From contig JAGRGG010000030.1 of NCBI GenBank assembly GCA_020445645.1, positions 1-36,816 of the forward strand: a DNA stretch of 36,816 bases. The letters are read 5' to 3'. This document shows positions 8,694 through 17,612 of the stretch, piece after piece. The notes below the pieces were generated by a model, which had not been told where the DNA came from, searched no databases, and was given only the letters and a program-made list of their open reading frames with translations. Each line of letters opens with the position of its first letter. The first letter of the stretch is position 1. This DNA is from Geminicoccaceae bacterium (GTDB taxonomy: Bacteria; Pseudomonadota; Alphaproteobacteria; Geminicoccales; Geminicoccaceae). The translations under genes were made by a program, and so were the position numbers.

Positions 8694-10175
8694 TCACGCC
8701 GCGTCCTCGTGCCACGTCCTGCCGTCGCGCTCGATGAGGGCGATGGCCGCCGACGGCCCCCACGAGCCGGCGACGTAGGTGCGGGGCGGCTCGGCGCGCG
8801 CTTCCCAGCCCTCCAGGATCGGCTCGATCCAGCCCCACGCCGCCTCGACCTCGTCTTTTCGCATGAAGAGCGCCGGGTTGCCCCGCACCACGTCCATGAG
8901 CAGGCGCTCGTAGGCGTCGGGGTAGCGGTCCTGGAAGGTCTCGGAATAGGCGAGGTTCAAGGGCACGTTCTTGAGGCGCATCCCGCCGGGGCCGGGGTCC
9001 TTCGACATGAGGAACAGCTTCACCGCCTCGTCCGGCTGCAAGCGCACGACGAGGCGGTTGGCGACGATCTGGCGCGAGGCGTCCCCGAAGATCGAGTGCG
9101 GCACCGCCTTGAACTGGATGACGACCTCGGAAACCCGCTCGGGCAGGCGCTTGCCGGTGCGAAGGTAGAAGGGCACGCCGGCCCAGCGCCAGTTGTCGAC
9201 CTCGGCCTTCAGCACGCAGAAGGTCTCGGTCTGGCTCGCGTTGCGCTTGATCTCGTCGAGGTAGCCCGGCACCGCCTGCCCATTCGCGGCGCCGGCCGTG
9301 TACTGGCCGCGCACGGTCTTCGCGGCGACGTCGGCCTCGCGGCGGATCGGGTTGAGCGCCTTTAGGACCTTCAGCTTCTCGTCGCGCAGGCTGTCGGCGC
9401 CGAGTTCTTGGGGGGGCTCCATCGCCACGAGGCACAGGAGCTGGAGGATGTGGTTCTGCACCATGTCGCGGAGCGCGCCGGAGCGGTCGTAGTACCCGCC
9501 CCGTCCCTCCACGCCCAGGTTCTCGGCGACGGTGATCTGGACGTGGTCGATGTGGTGCGCGTTCCACAAGGGTTCGAAGAGCGAGTTGGCGAAGCGCAGC
9601 GCCAGGAGGTTCTGCACCGACTCCTTGCCCAGATAATGGTCGATGCGGAAGATCTGCTCCTCCTCGAAGACGTGCCCCACCGCCTCGTTGATGCGCCGCG
9701 CGGATTCCAGGTCGCGGCCGATCGGCTTCTCGATGACGACGCGGGCCTTGGGCGTCACCATGCCGAAGGTCTGGAGGCGATCGCAGACGGGGCCGAACAG
9801 GTCGGGCGAGGTGGCGAGGTAGAACACCCGGACCTCGTTCGGCGTGCGCTCGATCGCCGCCCGCAACTGGTCCCAGCCGGCGTCGCCCTCGATGTCGAGG
9901 GCGACGTGGTCGAGGCGGCGCAGGAACCGCTCGACGGCCTCGGGCTCGCGCTCCTTCGCCGGGACGTGGGCCTCGAGGGCGGCCCGCACCTCGTCGAGGT
10001 AGGCGCCGCGGCCGATCTCGTGGCGCGAGACGGCGATGATCCGGGACGTGCCCGGGATCTGGCGGTCCTGGTCGCGGTGGTAGAGGCCGGGCAGCAGCTT
10101 GCGCCGGGCGAGGTCGCCCGTGCCGCCGAAGACGACGAGGTCGAAGGGCTCGACCGGGATGATGCGCGCGCTCAA
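8694..10175 (-). CDS. zwf: Glucose-6-phosphate 1-dehydrogenase
   Basis: A 493-residue NAD(P)-dependent dehydrogenase that oxidises glucose 6-phosphate to 6-phosphogluconolactone. The dinucleotide site reads [17 protein letters not shown] near residues 14-30, [11 protein letters not shown] follows, and the catalytic RIDHYLGKE block is intact. The TTG start is preferred over a longer frame because AAAGGAG lies five to six bases before it and the resulting length matches the family. The stop of the fructokinase gene is 19 bases upstream, so these genes form one unit. No 6-phosphogluconolactonase gene is adjacent, unlike many zwf-pgl-edd operons. Confidence 0.96.
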   Translation of the reverse strand: MSARIIPVEPFDLVVFGGTGDLARRKLLPGLYHRDQDRQIPGTSRIIAVSRHEIGRGAYLDEVRAALEAHVPAKEREPEAVERFLRRLDHVALDIEGDAGWDQLRAAIERTPNEVRVFYLATSPDLFGPVCDRLQTFGMVTPKARVVIEKPIGRDLESARRINEAVGHVFEEEQIFRIDHYLGKESVQNLLALRFANSLFEPLWNAHHIDHVQITVAENLGVEGRGGYYDRSGALRDMVQNHILQLLCLVAMEPPQELGADSLRDEKLKVLKALNPIRREADVAAKTVRGQYTAGAANGQAVPGYLDEIKRNASQTETFCVLKAEVDNWRWAGVPFYLRTGKRLPERVSEVVIQFKAVPHSIFGDASRQIVANRLVVRLQPDEAVKLFLMSKDPGPGGMRLKNVPLNLAYSETFQDRYPDAYERLLMDVVRGNPALFMRKDEVEAAWGWIEPILEGWEARAEPPRTYVAGSWGPSAAIALIERDGRTWHEDAA

Positions 10176-10194
10176 GCTCGCTCCTTTGGGGGGG

Positions 10195-11145
10195 TCAGGC
10201 GAGCAGGCGTTCGACCTGCTCCCGCCGGGGCAGGGAGGGGATCGCCCCCCGCCCCGTGGTGGTGATGGCGCCAACGACGTTGGCGAACCGGGCGATGTCT
10301 CGAAGCGCTCCCTGATCGTCGAGGGACTCGGGCCGGTCGAGCAGGCCCTTCAAGAGGCCGGCGACGAAGCCGTCCCCGGCGCCCGTCGTGTCGACCGGCG
10401 CGACCTCAATGCTCGGCACGTGCGCCGTGCCGTTGGGCGAGACCAGGGTGCAGCCCTGCCCGCCTTGGGTGATGACGACGAGCCTCAACCCCTCGTGCCA
10501 AAGCTCGCCGACGAGGGCCGAAGGGTCGCCCTCGGTGAGGAAGCCCAGTTCCTCCTCGCTCATCTTGACGACGTCGGCGTGGCCGAACGCCCGTTTGACG
10601 ACGGCGCGGGCGCCCGCCTCGTCGCCCTCCCAAAGGGGCAGGCGCAGGTTCACGTCGAAGCTGAGGGTGAGCCCCGCCCCCTTCGCCGCCTCGATCGCGG
10701 CGAACGCCGTCGCGCGCGGGAAGGGCTTGATCATCGTCAGCGCGTCGTAGTGGAAGATCCGGGCCGCCTCGATGGCGCCCCGGTCGATCTCGTCCGGCGC
10801 GAAGAAGTGGTCGGCCGAGGGGTGCTTGTAGAACATGAAGTCGCGCTCGCCGTCGGCGCGCAGCGACACGAAGGCAAGCGGGGTGCGGGCCCTGGTCTCG
10901 AAGCGGAGCGGCGCCACGTCGACGCCCTCCTTTTCCAGCACGTCCGCGAGGTAATGGCCGAACGGGTCGTCGCCGACCTTGCCCATGAAGGCGCTCGACG
11001 CGCCGAGCCGGGCGAGGCCGACGGCGACGTTCGCCGCCGCCCCGCCGGGCGCGCGCGCGAACGCCGCGACCTCGCCGAGCGGCAGGCCGCTTTCCAGCGG
11101 CACGAAGTCGATCAGCAGGTCGCCAAAGCAGACCACGTCGGCCAT
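10195..11145 (-). CDS. frcK: PfkB-family fructokinase
   Basis: A 316-residue ribokinase-family carbohydrate kinase. The N-terminal VVCFGDLLIDF, the glycine-rich GGAAANVAVGLARLG near residues 33-47 and the C-terminal DTTGAGDGFVAGLL, holding the catalytic Asp of GAGD, are all intact. Sitting directly after a fructose-type binding protein and before zwf, it most likely phosphorylates fructose to fructose 6-phosphate. The ATG is chosen because the conserved fold begins there; an upstream GTG at 11202 would add 19 poorly conserved residues. The symbol follows the rhizobial frcBCAK naming by context; substrate specificity is inference. Confidence 0.85.
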   Translation of the reverse strand: MADVVCFGDLLIDFVPLESGLPLGEVAAFARAPGGAAANVAVGLARLGASSAFMGKVGDDPFGHYLADVLEKEGVDVAPLRFETRARTPLAFVSLRADGERDFMFYKHPSADHFFAPDEIDRGAIEAARIFHYDALTMIKPFPRATAFAAIEAAKGAGLTLSFDVNLRLPLWEGDEAGARAVVKRAFGHADVVKMSEEELGFLTEGDPSALVGELWHEGLRLVVITQGGQGCTLVSPNGTAHVPSIEVAPVDTTGAGDGFVAGLLKGLLDRPESLDDQGALRDIARFANVVGAITTTGRGAIPSLPRREQVERLLA

Positions 11146-11169
11146 CGGGCGGTCCCATCCAACGGCGGA

Positions 11170-11195
11170 CCCGGGGGCCGGCATGGGCCCCCGGG
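11170..11195. repeat. 10-bp GC hairpin between binding protein and kinase genes
   Basis: CCCGGGGGCC pairs perfectly with GGCCCCCGGG around a 6-nt loop. No T tract follows on the minus strand. A stem-loop just 3' of a periplasmic binding-protein gene commonly protects that part of a polycistronic mRNA, giving excess binding protein over the other components; that role here is inference. Confidence 0.6.
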
Positions 11196-11237
11196 CCGAC
11201 ACTACTACGCCCTGCCGTCAGGGCAAGGGGCTCGACC

Positions 11238-12170
11238 CTACTTCGAGGTCCAGCCCTTGTACTCGTCCACGTTGTCGCGGGTGATGAGTTCCGGCGGGAT
11301 GAGGATCGTCGTCTCGTCGACCTTCTCGCCGTTCATCAGCTTGTAGCCGGTCTCCAGCGCCGTTTGCGCCATCTTGTAGGGATCCTGGCTCGCCGACGCC
11401 TGGATGAGGGTGTCGGACTTGAGCGCCTGCTCGATGTCGGGGGCGCCGTCGACCGAGGTGATGACGATGCCGCTGCGGTTCAGCTGCTTCGCCGCCAAGT
11501 CCGAACCCACCGCCTGCGGGTCGTTGATGGCGAAGACGCCGGCGATGTCGTCGTAGCGGGTGAGGTAGCCCTGCATGACGTTGAGCCCGCCGTCGCGCGA
11601 GCCCTGCGCGTTCTGGTCCTTGGAGAGGACCTTGATGTCGCCGCTCTTCGACAGGGCTTCCTCGCAGCCCTTGACCCGGTCGATCACCGAGGAGACCTGC
11701 GGGCCGTTCTCGATGATGACGTTGCCCTTGTCGCCGATCTTCTCGGCGAGGTACTGGCAGGCGATCTCGCCCGCCTTGACGTTGTCGGTCATCACGGTGG
11801 CGTCGGCGCCCGCCGCCGCCACGTCGACGGCGACGACGGTGATGCCGGCGTCCTGCGCCCGCTTCACCGCCGGCAGGATCGCCTGCGGGTCGGCGGCGTT
11901 GAGCAGGATGATCTGCACGCCCGACGCGATGAAGTTGTCGATCTGGGTGAACTGCTTGTTCAGGTCGTAATCGGCCGAGGCGGCGATCAGGTTGGCGTCC
12001 GGGTTGATCTCCTTCAGCTTGTCGGCCGCCCCTTTTTGCATGGCGACGAAGAAGGGGTTGCCGAGCGAGCCCACGGTGAGCCCGACCGAGGTGAGTTCCT
12101 TGTCCTGCGCGCTCGCGGCGAGCGGGAAGACGGCCAGCGCGGCGCCGGCGAAGAGCATCTGCTTCAGCAC
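11238..12170 (-). CDS. frcB: Sugar ABC transporter periplasmic binding protein (fructose type)
   Basis: A 310-residue type I periplasmic binding protein of the ribose/fructose group. The N-terminus MLKQMLFAGAALAVFPLAAS followed by AQ is a clear Sec signal peptide with cleavage after SAQ or ASA. The mature part opens VGLTVGSLGNPFFVAMQKGA and later shows QIILLNAADPQA, FAINDPQAVGSDLAAKQL and TSVDGAPDIEQALKS, typical of the FrcB/RbsB family. A GTG start is chosen with GGAGG nine bases upstream. Two hairpins flank the gene on the mRNA. It delivers sugar to the neighbouring permease and ATPase; fructose is inferred from the adjacent fructokinase. Confidence 0.88.
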   Translation of the reverse strand: MLKQMLFAGAALAVFPLAASAQDKELTSVGLTVGSLGNPFFVAMQKGAADKLKEINPDANLIAASADYDLNKQFTQIDNFIASGVQIILLNAADPQAILPAVKRAQDAGITVVAVDVAAAGADATVMTDNVKAGEIACQYLAEKIGDKGNVIIENGPQVSSVIDRVKGCEEALSKSGDIKVLSKDQNAQGSRDGGLNVMQGYLTRYDDIAGVFAINDPQAVGSDLAAKQLNRSGIVITSVDGAPDIEQALKSDTLIQASASQDPYKMAQTALETGYKLMNGEKVDETTILIPPELITRDNVDEYKGWTSK

Positions 12171-12240
12171 GTCGAGAAACCTCCCAGGTCCGTTCACGCG
12201 GAGGGCGCGGCGGCGGACCCGACCCGCCGGCCCCGATCGG

Positions 12241-12263
12241 CCGCCGCCCAGGAGGGGCGGCGG
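12241..12263. repeat. 9-bp hairpin between permease and binding-protein genes
   Basis: CCGCCGCCC pairs perfectly with GGGCGGCGG around AGGAG. It lies 3' of the permease stop and about 70 bases before the binding-protein start on the minus-strand mRNA. No T run follows, so a partial terminator or a 3' stabiliser is more likely than full termination. Confidence 0.55.
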
Positions 12264-12277
12264 TCCGACGAAAGGGA

Positions 12278-13324
12278 TCAGGTGCGCGCGCCGCCCTTGA
12301 GGCGGTAGCGGTCGAGGGTGACGGCGCCGATGATGACGAGGCCCTTGATGATGAACTGCCAGATGTCCGACACGCCCACCAGGATGAGGCCGTTCGTGAG
12401 GGCCGCGATGATGAGGGCGCCGACGAGCGTGCCCCAGATCGAGCCGATGCCGCCGACGAAGCTGGTGCCGCCCAGGATCACGGCGGCGATGGCGTCGAGT
12501 TCGTAGGCCTGCCCCAGCTGGAGGCCGTTCGCGGCGTAGAGGCGGGCGGCCGACATGACGCCGCCCAGGCCCGCCAGCAGCCCCGAGGTCGCGTAGACGA
12601 AGAGGAGGACGGCCCAGACCTTGATGCCGGACAGGCGCGCCGCCGCCGGGTTGCCGCCGACCGCGTAGATGTGGGTGCCGAGCACGGTGCGGCGGAGCAC
12701 GAACCAGGACGCGAGGACGACGAGGAAGGCGATCACGGCGAGCCAGGGCAGGTCGAAGACGCCGAGCGGGATCTCGCCGTTGCCGATGAAGGCGAAGGGC
12801 AGGTCGGCGTTGAACACCGTGGTGTCGTTGCCGATCAGCCTGGCCATGCCGCGCACGGCGGTGAGCGCGCCCAAGGTCACGATGAACGGCGGCAGCCCGA
12901 CGAAGGCGATGAGGGCGCCGTTGATCAGGCCGAAGCCTAGGCCGGTGAGCAAGGCGATCGGGATGCCGAGGAAGCCCAGCACCGGGCCGAAGGTCGAGCC
13001 GATGACCCCGGTCATCGCCGCCGCCGCCAGGATCGAGCCGACCGAGAGGTCGATGCCGCCCGTCAGGATGACGAAGGTCATCCCCGCCGCGAGCACGATG
13101 TTGATCGAGGCCTGCTGGGCGACGATCGAGACGTTCTGCTCGGTGAAGAACCGCCCGCCCGAGAGGTAGTGGAAGCCGATGGCGAGGATGATCAGGACCG
13201 GCAACATGCCGAGCGTCTGGATCAGGCTGGAGGCCATCGCCCGGCGCCTGCCCTTCTCGGCCGCCGGCCCCGCCTGCGCCGGCACGTCCGGCAGGCGCGC
13301 CTCGTTGCTGGTTGCGTCCGCCAT
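12278..13324 (-). CDS. frcC: Sugar ABC transporter permease
   Basis: A 348-residue RbsC/FrcC-family inner-membrane permease with eight to ten hydrophobic segments. The family landmarks ILTGGIDLSVGSILAAAAM near residue 85 and the cytoplasmic-loop motif GGNPAAARLSGIKV near residue 225, which docks with the ATPase, are both present. The N-terminal 35 residues are polar and variable. The gene follows the ATPase gene by 24 bases and precedes the binding-protein gene, so it is part of the same transcript. Confidence 0.9.
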   Translation of the reverse strand: MADATSNEARLPDVPAQAGPAAEKGRRRAMASSLIQTLGMLPVLIILAIGFHYLSGGRFFTEQNVSIVAQQASINIVLAAGMTFVILTGGIDLSVGSILAAAAMTGVIGSTFGPVLGFLGIPIALLTGLGFGLINGALIAFVGLPPFIVTLGALTAVRGMARLIGNDTTVFNADLPFAFIGNGEIPLGVFDLPWLAVIAFLVVLASWFVLRRTVLGTHIYAVGGNPAAARLSGIKVWAVLLFVYATSGLLAGLGGVMSAARLYAANGLQLGQAYELDAIAAVILGGTSFVGGIGSIWGTLVGALIIAALTNGLILVGVSDIWQFIIKGLVIIGAVTLDRYRLKGGART

Positions 13325-13348
13325 GGTCCGTTTTCCCCCTTCTCGGCC

Positions 13349-14923
13349 TCAGGCCGCTTCGAGCGCCACGCCGGCCGCGAGCGCCATGATGTTCTCTTGC
13401 GTGATGGCCTTGCCGGAGGTGCCCCCGACCTCGCCCTCGATATGCCCTTCCCGCATGACGAGGATGCGGTCGGCGATGCCCATCACCTCCGGCATCTCGC
13501 TGGAGATGACGAGGATGGCGACTCCCTGCTGCGCCAGCTTGTCGATGATCCGGTAGATCTCCTGCTTGGCGCCCACGTCGACGCCGCGCGTCGGCTCGTC
13601 CAGGATGAGCACGGCCGGGTTCGTTTCGAGCAGGCGCGAGAGCAGCACCTTCTGCTGGTTGCCGCCGGAGAGCGAGCCCACGTTGACGTCCGGGCCGGCG
13701 ACGCGGATCGCCAGCGCCTTGATCGCGGCCTTCGCCCGCTCGCGCGCCCGCTTCAGGTCGAGGACCCCGCCCCGCCCCGCGTCGCGGTCGATGACGCCGA
13801 GGTTGATGTTCTCCTGCACCGTCATGTCGAGGAACAGCCCCTGCGCCTTTCGGTCCTCGGTGAGGTAGGCGATCCCGGCGTCGAGCGCGTCCTTCGGCGT
13901 CTTGAAGTGCCGTTCCTGCCCCTTGAGGACCACGCGCCCGCCGGTCATGGGATCGGCGGCGTAGACGAGGCGGGCGAGTTCGGTGCGCCCCGAGCCGACG
14001 AGCCCCGCGAGCCCCAGCACCTCGCCCGCGTGGAGCGTGAACGAGGCGGGCTTGACCATCCGCCCGCCGTCGGTCAGCCCTTCGACCTGGAGCACGGGCT
14101 CGCCCCTGATCGCGGCGCTCTTGTCGTGGTCGTGCTTGTAGAAGCTGGTGACGTCGCGGCCGACCATCATCCTGACCAAGGCGTCGGCGCTGATCTCGTC
14201 GCCGACCAGCGTGCCGACGTAGGCGCCGTCGCGCAGCACCGAGACCCGGTCGGAAAGCTCGTAGATCTCGGCCATGCGGTGGCTGATGTAGATGATGGCG
14301 ATCCCCTCGGCGCGCAGCCGCTTGACGAGGTGGAACAGCTTCTCGGTCTCGCGCGAGGAGAGCGCCGTCGTCGGCTCGTCCATGACGAGGATCTTGGCGT
14401 TCGCGTGCAGCGCGCGCGCGATCTCGACCAATTGCTGGTTGGCGATCGAGAGCGAGCCCACGACCGTGCTGGGGCCGAAGGGCGCGCCCAGGCGCTCCAG
14501 GGCGCCCTTCGAGTTCTCGATCATCCCCGCCCGGTCGACGAAGGCCCCCTTCCGCAGCTCGTCGCCCAGATGGATGTTCTCGGCGACGGTGAGGTTCGGG
14601 GCGAGGCTCAGCTCCTGGTAGATGATGGCGATGCCGTTGCGCTTGGCCGCGATCGGGTCGCCCGCCTGCACCGGCTTGCCGTCGATCAGGATCTCGCCGC
14701 CGGGGTCGGCCTGATACGCGCCCGACAGGATCTTCATCAGCGTCGACTTGCCGGCGCCGTTCTCGCCCATGAGCGCCAGCACCTCGCCGGCGTAGGCCTT
14801 GACCTGGACCCCGTTCAGCGCCTTGACGCCGGGGAAGGTCTTCGAGATGCCCCGCATCTCCAGGGTCGGGGCCTTCTCCCCACCCGTCCGGTCGCTCGTC
14901 TCGTCGTAGACCTGGGCGCTCAT
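13349..14923 (-). CDS. frcA: Sugar ABC transporter ATP-binding protein (two ABC domains)
   Basis: A 524-residue fused ATPase of the RbsA/FrcA/XylG type. The first domain has an intact Walker [10 protein letters not shown], at residues 53-61, a degenerate signature [15 protein letters not shown] and Walker [13 protein letters not shown]. The second domain has a degenerate Walker [11 protein letters not shown], but an intact signature [16 protein letters not shown] and Walker [11 protein letters not shown]. This asymmetry is normal in the family. The ATG overlaps the TGA of the upstream ROK regulator gene by four bases (ATGA), with GAGGAG eight bases before it, so translation is probably coupled. 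Confidence 0.92.
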   Translation of the reverse strand: MSAQVYDETSDRTGGEKAPTLEMRGISKTFPGVKALNGVQVKAYAGEVLALMGENGAGKSTLMKILSGAYQADPGGEILIDGKPVQAGDPIAAKRNGIAIIYQELSLAPNLTVAENIHLGDELRKGAFVDRAGMIENSKGALERLGAPFGPSTVVGSLSIANQQLVEIARALHANAKILVMDEPTTALSSRETEKLFHLVKRLRAEGIAIIYISHRMAEIYELSDRVSVLRDGAYVGTLVGDEISADALVRMMVGRDVTSFYKHDHDKSAAIRGEPVLQVEGLTDGGRMVKPASFTLHAGEVLGLAGLVGSGRTELARLVYAADPMTGGRVVLKGQERHFKTPKDALDAGIAYLTEDRKAQGLFLDMTVQENINLGVIDRDAGRGGVLDLKRARERAKAAIKALAIRVAGPDVNVGSLSGGNQQKVLLSRLLETNPAVLILDEPTRGVDVGAKQEIYRIIDKLAQQGVAILVISSEMPEVMGIADRILVMREGHIEGEVGGTSGKAITQENIMALAAGVALEAA

Positions 14924-16161
14924 GCAGCGTTCTCCTCGATCCGGTTGACCTCGGCAGCCGCGAGGGGTGCCGCGCCGGGGCGAAAGTTGAGGTGCAGGGG
15001 CAGGATGGCGGCGCCGAGCGCGCCGGCGTCGCGGCCGAGCGTGCCCTGGACGATGGGGGGCGGCTCGCGCGCCTCGGGCGAGGCGAGGGCGAGCGCTTCG
15101 CCCAGAGCCTCGATCAGCCGGGCGAGCGCCGGGCGGGGCAGGTCGCCGTCGACGACGACCGGCAGGTCGAGGAGCCGGGCCGCCGTGAGGACGGGCACGA
15201 CGAGCGCGTCGACGGCGTCGGCCCGCCACTCGGCGAAGGCCGGCACCCCCTCCAGCGCCAGACGGTCGAGCGCGTCCCGGTCGGGTACTTCGTGGCCCGC
15301 CGCCCGCAGGTGGCGGAGAAGAGCCACGATCGAGGCGCGGGCGAGGAGGATGTCGTGCCCCCCCCTGGGCTTCGGCGCCGAGGCGAGCCCCGACGGCGGC
15401 ACCGGCGCGAGGCCGATGTCGCCGGCGTTGCCGGACGGCCCCCGGTAGTAGTCGGTGTCCAGGACGACCCCGCCCCCGGTCGCGGCGCCGATGAAGACGT
15501 AGACGAAGCCCGCCATCGTCCGGCCCCGCCCCATGAACAGTTCGGCCAGCGCCGCCGCCGTGCCGTCGTTCTCGTGCCAGACCGGCAAGGCGGTCCGGTG
15601 GCGCACCGCGTCCAGGACGTCGAAGCCGTTCCAGGCGGCGTGGACCGGGGCCGGCATCCCAAGCTCCCGCTGCCAAGCGCCCAGGTTGTAGGGGGTGGCG
15701 ATGCCGAGCCCGGCGATCCGCCCGGCCGGCACCCCCTGGCCGAGGGCTTCGAGGGCTTCGTCGACGAAGGCGAGGGCGGCACCCGGCAGGGGAAAATCGG
15801 CCTCCGCGCGTCGCCGGTCGACGGTCCGGCCCTTGAAGTCGACGAGGAGGGCGTCGAGCGAGCGCCGCCCGACCTTGACGCCGATCCCGTAGGCACCCTC
15901 CGCGTCGAGGGTCAGCATCGTGGGCGGCTGGCCGCGCCTCCCGGCACGCTTCGCGCCCGCCCGGACGAGGCGTTGGCGCTCCAGCTCGCGGACGATCTGC
16001 CCGGCGGCGTTCTGGGTGAGGCGGGCGTGGCGGGCGAGGTCGGCCTTCGACGCCTGCCCGACGCGCCGCAGCGTCGCCAGGATCACCCGCTCGTTGAAGA
16101 GCCGGATCGAGGTGGCGTTGCTGCCGTGGCCGCTGCCGTGATCATCGCGCGTGGCCGTCAA
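14920..16161 (-). CDS. frcR: ROK-family transcriptional repressor
   Basis: A 413-residue ROK protein with an N-terminal winged helix-turn-helix. The block [20 protein letters not shown] near residues 17-36, then [19 protein letters not shown], is the DNA-binding region; a kinase-like sugar-binding domain follows. The usual ROK zinc motif (CxCGxxGC) is not recognisable, which is common in regulators that have drifted from the kinase fold. The TTG start is chosen because GGAGG lies nine bases upstream. It is the first gene of the sugar unit and probably represses its own promoter through the TGACAGC dyad. The gene name rests on context with FrcABC; the effector is likely fructose or a phosphate ester. 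Confidence 0.85.
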   Translation of the reverse strand: MTATRDDHGSGHGSNATSIRLFNERVILATLRRVGQASKADLARHARLTQNAAGQIVRELERQRLVRAGAKRAGRRGQPPTMLTLDAEGAYGIGVKVGRRSLDALLVDFKGRTVDRRRAEADFPLPGAALAFVDEALEALGQGVPAGRIAGLGIATPYNLGAWQRELGMPAPVHAAWNGFDVLDAVRHRTALPVWHENDGTAAALAELFMGRGRTMAGFVYVFIGAATGGGVVLDTDYYRGPSGNAGDIGLAPVPPSGLASAPKPRGGHDILLARASIVALLRHLRAAGHEVPDRDALDRLALEGVPAFAEWRADAVDALVVPVLTAARLLDLPVVVDGDLPRPALARLIEALGEALALASPEAREPPPIVQGTLGRDAGALGAAILPLHLNFRPGAAPLAAAEVNRIEENAA

Positions 16162-16214
16162 GCCGCGTCGCCTCCCCCAAAGGCCGCGCAGGCGGCCGCC
16201 CTTCGTTGCGGCGC

Positions 16215-16242
16215 ATTGTGACAGCGGCGGCGTTGCTGTCAA
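16215..16242 (-). promoter_or_regulatory. Sigma-70-type promoter of the frc/Entner-Doudoroff unit
   Basis: On the minus strand a perfect -35 TTGACA (16242-16237) is followed after 16 bases by CACAAT (16220-16215), four of six matches to the -10 consensus. Initiation near 16208 would give a leader of about 47 nt before the ROK-gene TTG. The -35 and the -10 edges are embedded in the operator dyad. Confidence 0.6.
16219..16241. promoter_or_regulatory. Operator dyad TGACAGC-N9-GCTGTCA
   Basis: A perfect 7-bp inverted repeat with a 9-base spacer, centre-to-centre about 16 bp. It exactly spans the -35 to -10 interval of the promoter for the sugar unit. The adjacent first gene encodes a ROK-family regulator, so this is its most likely binding site and gives autoregulated repression. 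No experimental support is available from sequence alone. Confidence 0.6.
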
Positions 16243-16254
16243 TAACTCATTTTA

Positions 16255-16266
16255 GATTAATTAATC
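16255..16266. promoter_or_regulatory. AT-rich 12-bp palindrome GATTAATTAATC
   Basis: A perfect palindrome in the only strongly AT-rich stretch of the divergent frcR-mtnK interval. It may be an UP-like element for the sugar promoter, part of the mtnK promoter, or a second regulator site; no choice can be made from sequence. Confidence 0.35.
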
Positions 16267-16334
16267 GGGTCTGGCCTCGCCGCCCGTCCTTGTGCCATTC
16301 GTTCGCTCTCTTGCGATTGGGAAGGAGGCCGACG

Positions 16335-17612
16335 ATGGCGCTCGAGACCCCGCCCGGCTACCGGGCCTTCGACGAGGCGAGCCTGCCCGGCCACTTGGCC
16401 GGCATCGAGGCGGCGCGCGCCGTACTCGGCGGCGACCCGTCCGGCTGGCGCGCCTTCGAGGTCGGCGACGGCAACCTCAACCTCGTCTTCATCGTCGAGG
16501 GGCCGGACGGCGACCTCTGCGTCAAGCAGGCGCTGCCCTACGTGCGCCTCGTCGGCGAATCCTGGCCCCTTCCCCTCAGCCGCGCCTTCTTCGAGCACGA
16601 GGCGGCCTCCATTCAGGCCCGGCACGCGCCGGCCTACGTGCCCCGCCTCCACCACTACGATCCGACCCACTTCCTCATCGTCATGGAGCGCCTCCGCCCG
16701 CACGTCATCGTGCGCCAGGGCATGATCGCGGGCCGCGTCTACCCGGACTTCGCCCGCCACATGGCCGACTACGCCGCCCGCACCCTCTTCTTCACCTCCG
16801 ACCTCGCCATGAGGGCGGAGGAGAAGAAGGCGATGACCGCCACCTTCTGCGGCAATTCGGCCCTGTGCCGGATCACCGAGGACCTGATCTTCACCGACCC
16901 CTACACGGTCTCCGAGCGCAACCGCTGGACCAGCCCGCAGCTCGACGCCCGCGCCGCGCAAATTCGGGACGACGACGCGCTCAAGGCGGCCGCGTCCCGC
17001 CTCAAGCTCGCCTTCCTCGCCGAGGCGCAGGCCCTCCTCCACGGCGACCTGCACACAGGGTCGATCATGGCGACGGAGGACGAGACCAGGGTGATCGACC
17101 CCGAGTTCGCCTTCGTGGGGCCGATCGGCTTCGACGTGGGCAAGCTGATCGGCAACCTGCTCTTGAGCCACTTCGCCCAGGCCGGGCACGAGGCGGAGCC
17201 TCGCGGGCGCGACGGCTACCGCGCCTGGATCCTGGAGACGGTCGAAGCCTTCTGGAACGGCTTCAGCGAGACCTTCCGCGGGTTGTGGCGCGAGAACCGC
17301 ACGGGCGACGCGTTCCCGCCGTCCCTCCTCCAGGGCCAGGCGTTCGAGGCGGCGCAGGGGGCCTACATGGCGCGGCTGTTCGCGGAATCCCTCGGCTTCG
17401 CCGGCTGCTCGATGATCCGCCGCACGCTGGGCCTCGCCCACAACGCCGACCTGGAACGGATCGAGGACCCAAACCTGCGCGCGGCGTGCGAGGGGCGGGT
17501 CCTCGACCTCGCCGTGGCGCTCGTCAAGAACGCGCACGCGCTCGGCGCGATCGAGGAGGTGACGGCGCGCGCCCGCGCGATCGAGGCTCAAGGCCGCGAC
17601 CGGGCGGCCTGA
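16335..17612 (+). CDS. mtnK: S-methyl-5-thioribose kinase
   Basis: A 425-residue methionine-salvage kinase that phosphorylates 5-methylthioribose. The phosphotransferase Brenner motif reads LLHGDLHTGSIM with the catalytic Asp at residue 238, and DPEFAFVGPIGFD near residue 255 supplies the metal-binding Asp, as in MtnK. The N-lobe GDGNLNLVFIVEG is the nucleotide loop. The start ATG has GAAGGAGG six bases upstream. It is divergent from the sugar unit; its last 25 bases overlap the 3' end of the opposed lysozyme-like gene. Its product feeds MtnA, encoded about 0.9 kb downstream on the same strand. Confidence 0.94.
   Translation: MALETPPGYRAFDEASLPGHLAGIEAARAVLGGDPSGWRAFEVGDGNLNLVFIVEGPDGDLCVKQALPYVRLVGESWPLPLSRAFFEHEAASIQARHAPAYVPRLHHYDPTHFLIVMERLRPHVIVRQGMIAGRVYPDFARHMADYAARTLFFTSDLAMRAEEKKAMTATFCGNSALCRITEDLIFTDPYTVSERNRWTSPQLDARAAQIRDDDALKAAASRLKLAFLAEAQALLHGDLHTGSIMATEDETRVIDPEFAFVGPIGFDVGKLIGNLLLSHFAQAGHEAEPRGRDGYRAWILETVEAFWNGFSETFRGLWRENRTGDAFPPSLLQGQAFEAAQGAYMARLFAESLGFAGCSMIRRTLGLAHNADLERIEDPNLRAACEGRVLDLAVALVKNAHALGAIEEVTARARAIEAQGRDRAA

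Noticed and set aside
13169-15448. Long open plus-strand frame opposite the sugar ABC genes
   Set aside because: Antisense to intact permease, ATPase and regulator genes with clear motifs; composition rich in Arg, Asp, His and Gly with no domain.
16162-16334. SAM-type riboswitch upstream of mtnK
   Set aside because: Considered because methionine-salvage genes can be SAM-controlled, but no recognisable conserved core or paired stems were found in the short leader.
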